64,000 bases of DNA from Protopterus annectens. Lineage: Eukaryota; Chordata; Ceratodontiformes; Protopteridae. The notes beneath the pieces are model-generated. The model was given only the letters and a program-made list of their open reading frames with translations, was not told the DNA's origin and did no database searches. Positions 51,191 to 62,710 of the stretch are shown here, one piece after another. Numbering within the stretch: the first letter of the stretch is position 1; the number at the start of each line of letters is the position of its first letter. The stretch spans positions 607,699,136-607,763,135 of the forward strand of contig NC_056748.1 in the NCBI RefSeq assembly GCF_019279795.1, in the 5' to 3' direction. Position numbers and translations under genes: made by a program.

Positions 51191-51305
51191 TCAATGAAAC
51201 AAATAAATAAACGGAAAAATAAAATGCAATACTATCTTTAACACAATATTCAATGAAACAAATAAATAAACAGAAAAATAAAATGCAGTACTGTCTTTAA
51301 CACTG
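51191..51305. repeat. 57-bp tandem duplication
   Basis: TTCAATGAAACAAATAAATA with the following 37 bp is repeated in tandem at about 51,191 and 51,249 with a few substitutions (CGG against CAG, CAATACTATC against CAGTACTGTC). Confidence 0.9.
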
Positions 51306-51309
51306 CAAG

Positions 51310-53610
51310 TTTGTTCTTAACTCAGCTTGTAATACAGTTGATGTAGGTATATAGCAGAAGGCAAACATCTTTTGGTACAATCTTCTAAAATGAAACCAGT
51401 GTGAATTAGACATATAGTTAAGAAGTTATCCAGGCCCCACACATTTTTAGTTCTAATTATTATATTCCTCATGAAACACTGTAGGCTGAAATATCAGTTA
51501 TGCCTTACCCCCCAGTTATACGTCAGCTGCTCCTGTATTGCCAAATATAAGCCAAATGATTTGATTAGTAATCTGATGTTCCTAAAAGATCTAGTGTTAC
51601 CACTACTGAAAAAAATGTATCTTCAGTGATAAACCTTATTTGCCTGTCATTTATGCAGTGTTTTCAATTATCACTGAAATACTGCCCCCAAAGTACCCTC
51701 CCAAACAATCTCCCACCATATTTGTGTTTAGACCAATGTCAATATGCTGAACAACATTTTATCAAGCAGTGATTCTAAGGAAATTATATATGACAGCTAA
51801 TTTCATTCCCAGATCCTTCTTCATCCTCTTTGTAGCATGATTTTTTTATATTGTTTAGAGCATCCTGCTCCTTTTACATTCCACCTCCTTATAAAGAACA
51901 TCCCAATTAATATTACCTTACAGACAACATTCATTAAACCTGCCAGTACCTCTTTTAGCAACCAAAACCTTCCACCATGCCTTCTCATTGTTAAAACGGT
52001 CACTTTTGTCAAGTGGCACACTTCTGTCATATTGTTAATTTCTATGTCTAAAATGAAATCTTGAGTGGAAGGACTCCCCCCCCGACTTATCAAGTGCTAA
52101 TGTTACCCCCATTTCCCTATACACCCAGCTGAATCTCAGAAGTGATTTCTGTTATTCAGTTGAGATAGCTTTCCACATAAAAAGATTTGATCAAAAATAG
52201 ACTACATCGTCATTGCCTGCAACCTGCACTGAATGTGCTTAATTTCTGAAATACTGCTTATATGTATACATCTGTGTAAGAAATATTGACCCACAGATTT
52301 TATCCCCACTTGTCCAGCAACTCTGATTTTTTTTTTTGGTGAATGGGTAAGAGTCTAAAAACCCGACTCTGTGTCTCATTTAGCCATCACATTCTTAGAC
52401 CCCTTTTGCCTGCACCTTTTACACTGTTTTATCAAATGATTAATATGATAACAGTGTTTCATTCTTATCTCTTTAATCATTTTTGAGTCCCTTTTTAGGT
52501 ACAGTATTTGGTGTACCCACATGAACTCTCTTCTTGTTCATTTATGTACTAACCATATTAAATGGCCCTTATAACCAGCCTGCCTCTCCTTATTTAGCTT
52601 GACCCTCACTATTGCTGCTGGCTTCATTGGGGCACTTCTGTAGCCTTGGTATTTAACTTTACTTTCTTATTAATATCAGCAGTAGTACAGCTGCTGCTTC
52701 TTGAGACAAAAAGGCAAACCTCCACCATTTAATTATCTACCTCCAATCTTAAAACATTCCCTCACTAGATGATTCAGATTTTCACTGAGCACTTGTGATT
52801 GAATGTGTAACTGATTTACCTACATTGCTTATAAATGTAGTAGAAATATAATCCTGTGTCACTATTCAACAATATTGCCTGCTTTTCTTGGCATTCTAAG
52901 TCTTATCCTTCATACCCTGTTTTACCCATGAGAACCTGCTGCTTAACTGGGAAACATCTTTCTATACCTGAAACACCTCCTGTGTTATCTACGCAAGGCA
53001 GTACCATGTGCAACCAGTACCGTGGTCTCTGTAGCTCTGACTCTTCTACATCTATTCATTATCGAACTGTAACCCAATTTATACCCCTTTTCTCAACTGT
53101 CAGTATGTATAAACTTATATACCTACAACTGTTTTCAGGCAGTCTTCCAGTTTTTCCATGTTCGATTTATAAACACCTTCTTTCCTTGTTACCTTGGTCT
53201 TGATCCTCACTATCTCTATTAAGTAGTGAGAAAATGTCCTCATATTCGCTTTTCCTTATACTGTTTATGTTTTTGTTTCTTTAATTTCTCCATTAGATGG
53301 GTCCACAGTGGCTAATCCATGACAATGTTCCCAGGAAAGTATGTCTGCAGATTGAAACCTGATCCTCAATGACTGTTTCTGTGCTGATGACTACAACTAC
53401 TGATCCTAGGCATGGTGCATTATAATTCCCAAGTAATTAAATATATAATCAAGCACTGCTGTAACATTTTTAACTCTTGATGGTGACCCCATAATACTCT
53501 GCCTACATCCCATCTATACCACATTACCTGTCTGCCCTTTTGCCTCAGATAACATCTCATTTTGTACAAATGCCCCATCTTATCCACTCATTAATGGTTA
53601 TTAATGCTCA
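51310..53610. other. Unassigned old DNA
   Basis: About 2.3 kb. The 90-codon minus frame at 52,093-51,821 and the 115-codon plus frame at 52,856-53,203 show no convincing similarity. It may include old LINE debris on the minus strand, but I cannot name the family. Confidence 0.4.
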
Positions 53611-53614
53611 TTAT

Positions 53615-53935
53615 CAAGCGGTGCAGTGTTGCAGCGGTCAGCGTTGTCATCTCACAGCAAGAGGTTCTCCGGTTTGATTCTCGGCTGAAGTGCCTTCTGT
53701 ACAAAGTCTGCATGTCCTCCCTGCATTCGCATGGGTTTCCTCCAGGTGCTCTGGTTTCTTTCCACATTCCAAAGACATGTCCAGAGCATTTGTTTTATTT
53801 GTGAAAGCTAAGTAAGTCTCTAGCTTACCTAAATATGCCAGCTTGCTTGATGAGTTTCTCCCCAGGCCTCTGCTGAAAATATACTCTGTCCCAGTCAGAC
53901 TTTCCTGGTAATTAAATGTTAAATAAATAAATAAC
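53615..53935 (+). mobile_element. V-SINE with L2-type tail, about 320 bp
   Basis: Head GTTGCAGCGGTCAGCGTTGT and TCTCACAGCAAGAGGTTCTC, B-box-like GGTTTGATTCTCGG, and a long V-SINE centre (AAGTCTGCATGTCCTCCCTG, GGGTTTCCTCCAGGTGCTCT, CATTCCAAAGACATG). The 3' part is CCCCAGGCCTCTGCTGAAAA, then ATTAAATGTTAAATAAATA, matching the L2 3' end at 58,080-58,170. The TSD is not evident. Confidence 0.82.
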
Positions 53936-53939
53936 CCAT

Positions 53940-54205
53940 GTCCAATGGCCTTTCATTAATTCCTCACCCTTTGCCAACAATTTTTCACTTTCCTGCTTGA
54001 CCTTGTCTTATTTTCTTATCCTTGTCTATCAATGAACTTTATGTCTAACTGCCCAGTATCCCCTCATGCAATAATTATTTGGTATAGTAGTTACAGTCCA
54101 GAGCATCCAGTCTGTATTTACCATCTGCATTCTGTCAATCCTTCGGCTGTTTTTGCAACCACTTCCTTTTCTGCCTGCCCTCTGTTACTGCACTGACCTC
54201 TCCTC
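53940..54205. other. Unassigned DNA
   Basis: No feature recognised. Confidence 0.4.
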
Positions 54206-54206
54206 T

Positions 54207-54297
54207 TGCACTAATGGACTCATTATCAGTCACCTCCATCTGCGCCAAATGACCTTATCATTGTTCACCTGCCTGAGTGGGATAGCTTCCTGCTGTT
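54207..54297. repeat. 91-bp repeat, copy 1 (with a tandem partial copy)
   Basis: TTGCACTAATGGACTCATTA...CCTCCATCTGCGCCAAATG...CCTGCCTGAGTGGGATAGCT is almost identical to 55,613-55,703. A diverged tandem partner of the CATTGTTCACCTGCCTGAG part follows 82 bp later (54,343-54,415). Confidence 0.85.
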
Positions 54298-54419
54298 TAA
54301 TCGAACATGGTTTATCACAAGGATGTGCCAAGTGGGCTCGCCATTGTTCACCTTCCTGACTGGAATAGCTCCCTACTGTTTGCTAGAACATGGTTTAGCA
54401 CAACGCTCAACTTTCTGTC

Positions 54420-55610
54420 TTTAGCATAGTCTGCATATATGTCTGTAGTTCCTGATCCATCTTATTTGTAGAAATACAAGACCATGCTTGTTTCCTGATG
54501 GCTGCTGCTTGGTGAGACAGAGCAGGTCTGATCAGAGGTAATCTGAATTAATAACATGCCCCATAACTCTTATTCTACTTTACCCACAATCTTTGCTGCA
54601 TTAGACTTTTTCCTCCTTCATGAAGAAAAACAGTTTATATAAGCTTTCTAAAGAGACTTCAGTGCATTTCTCAGCCTGCCTTAGCATGTGGCCAGCATGA
54701 CCCTCTTATGCTAAATCCTTACTGCTGCAGAAGAGTTCCCCTCAGGACTTCTACCTTGCCTGGTAAGACTCTTGCAATATTACTGGCTGACAAGCAGTCC
54801 CCATAAAATTATTGTGTAACATCTATTTCTTAATCTTATCTTAATCTAGAATTACTACTGTTTATATGCAAACTTGGCTATGTACTCATGTCTCAGCCTG
54901 CATGTATTAAACTTTTTATATGCTCTACTCTCTAAAACAGCCAGGAGTATAATTCAAACAAAATCTGTTTGCAATAGCTTTATGCAAATTACACCCAGAA
55001 TAGTTTATTTCCTTTGTTTAAAAGCACTCCCAAAAGAACATGCAGCCTTCTCTTCCACATACTGTTTGTTTACCAAAGGTTTTTTTTTGTCCCAACATAT
55101 CATGCCTTGCTTAATAACAACTATTTCTTTATGCTGGCCAATCACTAAACCTACCACTAATATGAAATTATGATTTTCAATGCATACTCTGAGCTCTAAA
55201 ATAGAGCTTTTGAGTGAAGGTTCTAAAATACTACTGAAACCATGGGACAAACCAACATGGTGTGAGCTATGTTTTCCCATGGCTCAGTGGAAAGTGCAAG
55301 AACATTACTTCTTTAATAATGTAAATATGAGAGTCAAAGATACAATTGTTAAGCTATAATTGTTATTAGTAATTAGTTCTGCAACTCCAGTTTAAGTAAT
55401 TTGAAGATTTATGGGGGATTTGTCAGTTGCACTGCAGTGCACCATGCCAACATCACGTCAGAAGAGGCTGGGGGTACATTCGCAGGTCTTGGACATTAGC
55501 TGCAAGACTTAAAAAAATAGCAACCCTGGTGTCCTGTGTACTAGAAGAAATAGTGGTAATTAAAGCAGTTAACTCCACTTTACAGAAAGATGTTGAAATT
55601 TGCCCTGAAA
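54420..55610. other. Unassigned DNA between the two 91-bp repeats
   Basis: About 1.2 kb without recognised similarity. The 91-codon minus frame at 55,280-55,005 and the 99-codon plus frame at 54,874-55,173 overlap and look like chance. Confidence 0.4.
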
Positions 55611-55612
55611 AG

Positions 55613-55703
55613 TTGCACTAGTGGAATCATTATCAGTCACCTCCATCTGCGCCAAATGGCCTTCCCATTGTTCACCTGCCTGAGTGGGATAGCTTCCTAC
55701 TAT
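55613..55703. repeat. 91-bp repeat, copy 2
   Basis: Direct copy of 54,207-54,297, about 1.4 kb downstream and in the same orientation, with only a few mismatches, which implies a recent duplication or gene conversion. Confidence 0.85.
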
Positions 55704-55709
55704 GCAGAC

Positions 55710-57245
55710 ATCCAGGGTACAAGAATAAAGCCCAATAATCAAGGACCATAGTCAGAAATAGGGGAGTTCCAGTGAAAGAAAGAGGACCTGTACAATGAGC
55801 CATGTAGGAATAACCTATGGATATTTGATTGGAAAGAGAGAGAGAGAACAGAAGGGAAAGATGTGGTTTACTTCTTAGAAGACCACCTGATGAAAGTGAA
55901 AAAGCATGCATGAAATAAGACTTGTCAGATTACTACTGAGTGAGCTGGCCTGTAAGCCCACAAGAAGCCTCACTGCAGCAGACTGTGTTTGGGCTACAAA
56001 GCTACAAGGACAAGAAAAGAATATAGAGGACACCATGGGAAGGAAGACCTTTACTGCTCTGCTCATCTATAGTAAACAGTAGTATTTCACTGCGAGTGAA
56101 GCAGTAACTGTTAATCCAACCTGAACCACACACTGCGTGAGGAGCAGGACTAACAAAATTTTAGATGAGCAGGATAATTTTACAGCTTCAGGACTTATGG
56201 TGCTCCTGACTGTTATCTATTAGATGTCTTAGCAGAGCCAGTTCTCCTCCCAGAGAAATAAGACACAAGTACTCAGTATTAAAAATTCTATTCAGTGAAT
56301 TAGCATTCTTGTCAAAAGACTATTTGGTAGTACAGAATTTTCTCATTCTTATATAAGGTAAACATGAGGGGCAGAGGTCAGTATGAGAGTGACCAGAAGA
56401 AATATTGATGGTGGATTATTATTCTCAAACTGAATGTCTTTAGCTGACCAATGGGGTGGGTGAATTATTATGAATGTGTTTAACTGGTCAGTGGGGTAGT
56501 CAGTTTCCTAGCCTTCTCACTGTACTTTGTCTCCCTTTACAAACTTGTCATGAAAGCAGTCTTAACAGTTACCAATAATTTTATGTGTGTATGTAAATTC
56601 CATATCAGAGGTGGTCTAGAACAATAGTGCCAAGACCATGCTAAAGTTGTTAATACTGTTCTGCACTGGAACAGCCCTAGTAATTGAGATAGATACAGAA
56701 ACAGTAAGATTGGAGGCTGTTCCTTGCAAATCTCCAGTAAGATTACCTTTCTAGGTGGAAATCCCAGTACATAATAAGTATGATGCAGTGGAATCCCAAT
56801 GACGTGCTCACTCAAGATGGGAGCGGGAGAGCACATCAATCAGCTGTGTTTGCAAGTACAGGATTCCAGGGCATTGGGAATGAGAAAAACATAAAACAAT
56901 TAAGCAAAAAGAATGAAAAGAGATAAATTGAGACTGATCAATAGGTACTGGCAATGTTACTGTAACAAACCCTGAGTCTTTGCAGGAAGTACATAACTTG
57001 GTAATAGATTGGTATGATACCTATGCACACTGCTCACTTTGAGGCAAGTACACTTAGTGCAATTACAGTGGTAACTGCTGCAAGCCATGATCTTCCAGGA
57101 ATTCAGTTGTTAACTACACTCTGGGAAAGTGAGCAGTTTTGTAAACATTTATCTTTAAATACTTCTAAATTGTTATGGTCATTGGGGGTTTATTTTACTG
57201 TTAGAGGCATAAATTCCTATCTAAAATAAATGCCATATGGTTTTC
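55710..57245. other. Unassigned DNA
   Basis: About 1.5 kb. Several short frames, none recognisable. Confidence 0.4.
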
Positions 57246-57249
57246 ATTT

Positions 57250-57660
57250 TTTAAATTAAAAACTACTGTTGTGTATATCCAGAATGCTAAAATAAATAAG
57301 AGGCCAGCAAGAACAGTAGAGAAGTTGTGGAATAGCCGTGTGGTGGCCAGCATAGTAAAAGGATCTAAATATGGGGTATTAATAATAGTGAGAGATAGTG
57401 AGACAGAGGTTGGGCTGGTATTTACAAAAGAAAACGGTGAACTGGAGTGGCCTATGAACATAAGGCCTTTTCAAAACCACACCATGGTTAATAATAATAG
57501 GCTCAATTTGTGGACCAAACTATGACTCACCTGATTTATTTGCAGGCTTGTGGTCTAGGATAAAAGAATTTAATGCAAAGGATAAACCTTTGAATATTGC
57601 AGCTGACTATAATGTAGTGTCTGATTCTGTAATAGACAGAGCTATGCCAACCACGTAGTT
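57250..57660 (+). pseudogene. L1/Tx1-type LINE endonuclease fragment
   Basis: A plus-strand frame (57,271-57,525) reads VVASIVKGSKYGVLIIVRDS and VGLVFTKENGELEWPMNI. In a shifted frame it continues GPNYDSPDLFAGLWSRIKEF and LNIAADYNVVSDSVIDRAMP. GPN.D.P.FF..L and GGDFN.V.DP..DR are hallmarks of the L1/Tx1 AP endonuclease (here IAADYNVVSD). A frameshift joins the two parts, and RT and the N-terminus are missing. Confidence 0.72.
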
Positions 57661-57949
57661 ACTTATAAGGATACAGAGAATACCTAGAAATGGATGAGAA
57701 GAGTTTATGTGAGGTCTGAGGATGCAGCACCCTCATTTGTCTGTGATACATAATTTCATTGAATGTGACTGTTACAAAGTTTTTTCGCTGTACAAAACTA
57801 TCCAGATACTCTCCTTAAACATTATATTATCACCCTCTTACTGAAATGACAAAACGTTGATACATAACTGCTGCCTGTACAATTCACTAAGTTGCATGTG
57901 TGCTTTCTCATTAGTAACTTCCACCTCTGTAAAAATCTTAGAATATGTA

Positions 57950-58170
57950 TAAATATAACTACTGTTTGTTTACAAATGTAAATAGAAATGTAACTACTGT
58001 TTGTGTATAAATGTAGATAGAAATGTAATTACTCTTTGTCTGACTGGCAGTTAGTATAATGCAATGTAAGCAAATGGAGCTTTTCTGCCCAGGCCTCTGC
58101 TGAAAATGGGTATTACCCAGTTGGACTTGCCCAGTAAACAAAGACAAACAAAGAAACAAATACATAAATA
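57950..58170 (+). mobile_element. L2 3' UTR and tail fragment
   Basis: Two and a half tandem copies of a 35-bp unit (AACTACTGTTTGTTTACAAA with the following 15 bp) are followed by TCTGCCCAGGCCTCTGCTGA, CCAGTTGGACTTGCCCAGTA and a tail of AACA/AATA repeats. The terminal part is the L2-type 3' end also seen in the V-SINE at 53,615. Confidence 0.75.
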
Positions 58171-58174
58171 AAGT

Positions 58175-58785
58175 TATGGCAGCATGCATATAAACTTTTA
58201 CAGGAAGAGTTAAGCTCATCATGTACTCTTACACTAGACTTTTTCTTCTCAGCATCTCACCCAAAAGCCCTACAGCAGCATACAGACTGCAAGCTACAAA
58301 GTCTGGTGCTCACAGCATAAGTGTGACCTTATATTGCCAAGAACCGGAAGCAGACGCAATGCCTTACTATAGCCAGGATATCTGTCAAGTGGCAAATGAT
58401 TCTATAAAAGAAGCTGAACTGTGTGTAATACATAGAGTATCTGGGACTCAGATATGACTAATAAAGAAGTGTGCCTCACTTTGCAGAAGCTGCTCAAATC
58501 ACCAGATAACTGAAGGGATTATCCATTGTGCTTGGATAAGGTATACAGGTCATCAGCTTTATATTTGTATGTTGTGTTTTTAAAAGTTATATTTTTTTTG
58601 CCTTACATTTATGGTTGTTGCAGCTTGATTATTAATAAGGTTAAAGAGTTTTGCAAAAAAAAAACTTTAGAATTAATATTTCACTACCATCTTCATCTTC
58701 CTAGCAGACTGGGCCTTTCTAAATTACATAAAACAAAGAAACAAATCCAAGTCAGTGTTCTGTGGTCATAGTTCTGTGACATGAG
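58175..58785. other. Unassigned DNA
   Basis: No recognised feature. Frames at 58,221-58,457 and 58,526-58,771 lack similarity. Confidence 0.4.
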
Positions 58786-58790
58786 TTGTA

Positions 58791-58796
58791 TGTGTG

Positions 58797-58849
<53 letters not shown>

Positions 58850-58854
58850 TTTTT
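58791..58854. repeat. (TG)n(TA)n(T)n simple sequence
   Basis: (TG)5, then (TA)n at 58,804-58,840 and 14 T. Confidence 0.97.
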
Positions 58855-58859
58855 CCTGA

Positions 58860-59660
58860 TTCAGTAACTAAAGTTGTATCTGGCTAGAAAGCAGGTTAAC
58901 CCTCCTTGAAGCATAGGTGGCTACCTCACACATGCTCACAAAGCAGAGCACGGGGAAACACCTCACCGTGAAAGTTTATGAATTACATTTTCTGGAAGCT
59001 ATGCATTCACTGGGGGTTCAGAATGAAGATAAGAAGTAATGATGTTCGTGGAGATAACCAAAGAAGCAGTTCTGGGGAAGCTGCTGAGCTTATTACAGCA
59101 CCAAAGAGGTTGCTGTATTGCAGTAAGAAAAGCTGAAGGTTGTTCCCACTTGGAGAAGGTGTTTTATAAACAGGGGAAACTCCTCTCTTAGGATATGTAC
59201 ATAAACTACGAGAAGAAACTGGCTATCAAGAAAGAGAAGGGAATCTATTAAGATGATTTGTTTGAGTGCCGTAGCACTGAAGGAAGACAGTCAGCCCCTT
59301 CCCCAGTGGGCAAACTTCTGAAGCAGGATACTGATTATGGTTTTGCCAAAATTGTCAAAGGGAATGTGTGCAACCAGTTCAGAACTGTGTAATGCCATTT
59401 TATTATTCTTATGCAAAAGAAGTAAACAAAGTCTTCTTTGTTGAATGTTGATTGGTTGTTTAATCACCTACCACAACTAGTAATTACAATAACTTTTCTC
59501 TCAATGTATTCCCTCATGATAGACTTTGCTTGTTATTCTCTTATTTCTCACATTTCTCTCATTGCCTCTTTTAATTGAGTGAGATGAAGTGCTACTGTTG
59601 CATAAAAGTGTTTAATCTGTCTATGGATATTACATTTCTGTGTCAATATTAAAGGAATCC
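58860..59660. other. Unassigned DNA
   Basis: About 800 bases. A/G-rich stretch near 59,030-59,330 without a long frame. No family recognised. Confidence 0.4.
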
Positions 59661-59661
59661 T

Positions 59662-59663
<2 letters not shown>

Positions 59664-59723
<60 letters not shown>

Positions 59724-59739
59724 GCGCGCGCACACACAC
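59664..59739. repeat. (CA)n microsatellite with CG interruption
   Basis: CA repeats with a (CG)5 block at 59,721-59,730. Confidence 0.98.
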
Positions 59740-59929
59740 CACTGACCTGCGCCATCTGTCAAAGTTAAAGAAAAACAGTGTCCTCCCAGATAGTTCTTTT
59801 CCTCCTAAGATTATGACCAATATGCTCATCCACCCATTCTAAACAGCTGCAGCAACACTTAGAATATGCACATACCCAGTGTACTGCAGGCTCAAGCTAA
59901 ATGCACAAATGTGCAGTGCAGTGGGGTTT

Positions 59930-60570
59930 GGCAAAAAAGATTTTCCCATGTTATATCGTATAAATGGTACTCCTCTTCAGATAGATAGTCTCACCAGGGT
60001 GCATATGTGGACAACTCTCTGTCACTTGATCATTATGTTTCCATCATAGTCAGAAATATCTTCAAGATCCAAATAAGTCATCCTACTACTGTGCTCTTTT
60101 CTTATCAGAGCCATCACTGAATATGATGTCCCCTTTTCTGTTTATAAATCCAGACATATCACTCAATTAGAAAGTGATTCCTAGCCAAGAAAATTAAAGA
60201 CCTTAAATCCTTCAACAATCCTGATAGAGTAGCATGACTCTCCTTACTCTCAATAGCCCACAGGTAGCTCTGAGGTAACCTGTGTCTTACTTTTTGATCC
60301 AAGAAGGACGCAGTATTATTTGATTTCATATTTATTTGCAATATCCATGGCTTTGGAAACAGCCACAATAGTGATCTAAATCTATACCACAAATAAACAA
60401 GACTTGCTGGAGAGGTGGTCTCCTAATAAATTTCTTCCTAATCTATGGTAAGTTGCCACTGGATGTCAAAGTATTACTTTGCCTACATTTAAGGCTACTC
60501 TTGATGATTGGATGGGTATACCCAAATTTACAGCCTTGCTCAGTTTAGGAGGTGGGCATTGTAAGTGCTA
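59930..60570 (+). pseudogene. CR1-type LINE 3' fragment, decayed (CR1-G)
   Basis: The broken plus-strand translation shows a segment like VRNIFKIQISHPTTVLFLSE, then LNMMSPFLFINPDIS, matching VRKTFYIAHLIMK and IEYNAPFGMYLTRH of CR1-D. Further on a stretch like KLPLDVK and a DDWMG-like motif match the C-terminus. It has no endonuclease and the 3' tail is poorly preserved. It lies tail to tail with CR1-F. Confidence 0.65.
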
Positions 60571-60696
60571 AAAAGGGTGGCATGAACATTTAAGTGGCCT
60601 ACCACAAAGCTTTTCTGCAGTTCCATCCTACTAATACTTCTAGGAGTGAAATAGTGTTTGTTCATATTTGCACTAGTAAAACGAAAACCATGTTAC

Positions 60697-62710
60697 ATAC
60701 GTTCATAGTTAAGTACAAGGCTAGCTGCTCTTTCAGTCCATTTTAAGCATAGTCAATTTCCTGTTTCTTGTGCTTGAATTAACCTATCTTATTTTGTTAG
60801 AGATTGACCTTACCCATTCCATGGTAAATAATTATATATTACCCTTAATGAGAATAACTGGTATCATACCATAGATAATTTGAGGGGACCCATGCATGGG
60901 ATAAAGCATTTAGGAGTTAGTCTTGGGGTAAATGTTCTGTTCTCATTCATAGACACGAGATGTGCTTGAATATGGACAGGGATGAACTTTGTTTTATGTG
61001 AATGGGAGTCTGTTCCAGAGTAGATGTATCCTCTGTGAAATATACCTGTCCTTCCAAATCATTCTATTGATGTTGCAGAAGAGGTTTAGATCCTGAGACT
61101 GAGTATTTCTGATGCAATTTGACCTACTGATGTGCAGTAAATCCATCAGTACTGGGTGAGAAGATGCCTTGTATGCCAGGCACAGGTCCCTTCTTAGCAG
61201 TCTGTAGGATACAGAGTATTGTGAAAAACCTTTAGTCAGTCCATGTAAGGTATGTTGTTTAGACCCTGCATCCTTTTAGTAAGGTATCTCTAGGCGTTCC
61301 ACTTGTTGCATGTGTCTGGACAGATAATGCCAAAGGGGGCATGTATCTCTCCAGACACATGCCAAAGGGGGCATTATATTCAGTGATTGATCTAATAATG
61401 CCTGAATAAAGGGGACAATGACATCCCTAGATCTAGACACAATCCATTTATTTATAAGCTATGCAGTGTAGAAGGTCTTTCTTATAACAATGGACACACG
61501 TTGGTCAAAAGTTAGGTCACTGTCCACAGAAATTCCCAAATTCCAAACAACTGGGTCAACTCCTATTGGTGTATTGTTAATGTGGTAGTTCCCTGGGATA
61601 GTTGACTTCCCAAAGGCTATAACAATGCATTTTAGGCAATTAGTTTCAGTCTGTGATTTTGGCACTAGTTGTTTATTTGGGACAACATTCCTTAGGATTG
61701 CTAAGTCACTAGAGATTCAGTGACTACTACTAGCTTGTACTCATCTGCAAATGTAATCAGCTGGAGCCCTTTGGTATTGGCTTTTTCTTCAGAAATGTAT
61801 ATGCTAAACAGGAGAGGTCCTAGCAGAGACCTCTGGAGAATTCCACTGGTGAATGGTCTTTGTGGAGATAACCTCCCCTGTTTTGATTTCCTGCATCCTA
61901 TCTGTGAGCCAGCTGGCAATCCAGCAGGTGACATAGAGATTTATTCTCTGTTTATTTAGATTTTCTACCATGCCTGAGTGGGAAAGTGTAAGAAAAGCTT
62001 TGGCCAAGTTGAGGTATGTGGTGTGTACCATTTTGCCTTCATGCATTTCTTTGATGACCTTTTCAAACAAAAAATCCTCCAGACTGAGTAAGCATGACCT
62101 GCCCTTGATGAATCCAAGCTGAGATGGGTCTAGTGTTTGGAAGTTACCTATGTTCTGTTTGATTAGTTCCATGATAAGTCATTCCATGGCTTTGTATATG
62201 AGGCTGGTAAGACTTGTGGAATGTCTTCCTTATGCAGGGGAATGACAGTAATGTTTTCCATTCGCTTGGTACAAGACTTGTATGGAGGCTGAGAATGAAA
62301 AGTGTTGTTAGGGATGTGGCTAAATTGTGCTTCATGCTATTTAAGATGCATCCAGGGATATTGTCAGGACCCCTCGATATAGCATTTTAGCTTTTGATAA
62401 CACTTTTAGGAAATGGTCTTGTGTGATAACTGGAGGCAAGATAGTTTCAAGTACATCTTGAAGGACAGACAGCTGGTAGAAAAGGGTAAAGTTAGAGCTA
62501 AATTTATTAAACAGTAGTTTTACTATGTCTTCAGCCTCAGTGTAGGTAACATTGTTCAAAATCGGCTCAGCACATTGCAGTGTGTTATGCTTTTGAGATT
62601 ACGAACATAACTAAAAAATGTCTTATGATTTTCTTTCAGCTGGGTAGCTGCTTTAGCCACAAACTTGGCTTTGGTGGATTTTATTAAGCTCCTGATTTGC
62701 TTATTTCAGT
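60697..62710 (-). pseudogene. CR1-type LINE, 5'-truncated, decayed (CR1-F)
   Basis: Minus-strand RT and 3' UTR. Open pieces: 62,335-62,144 (start of RT fingers), 62,172-61,804 (QNIGNFQTLDPSQLGFIKGR and SCLLSLEDFLFEKV, with a motif-A-like TTYLNLAKAF), 61,934-61,701 (SLLGPLLFSIYISEEKANTK and QLITFADEYKLVV; FADE replaces FADD), 61,665-61,459 (LKCIVIAFGKS and WNLGISVDSDLTF). The 3' end near 60,697 has GTTCATAGTTAAGTACAAGG. It is truncated at about 62,710, upstream of RT. The catalytic change and frame breaks show it is inactive. Confidence 0.82.

Noticed and set aside
51821-52093. 90-codon minus frame suspected to be LINE or LTR debris
   Set aside because: No diagnostic motif (no RT, endonuclease or integrase signature) could be identified.
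53615-53700. tRNA gene in the SINE heads (also 31,458 and 34,812)
   Set aside because: Only A/B-box-like parts of a V-SINE head are present, with no complete cloverleaf.
54874-55280. Overlapping sense and antisense frames near 55 kb as a possible host exon
   Set aside because: No recognisable domain, no consistent splice context, and the two strands overlap.
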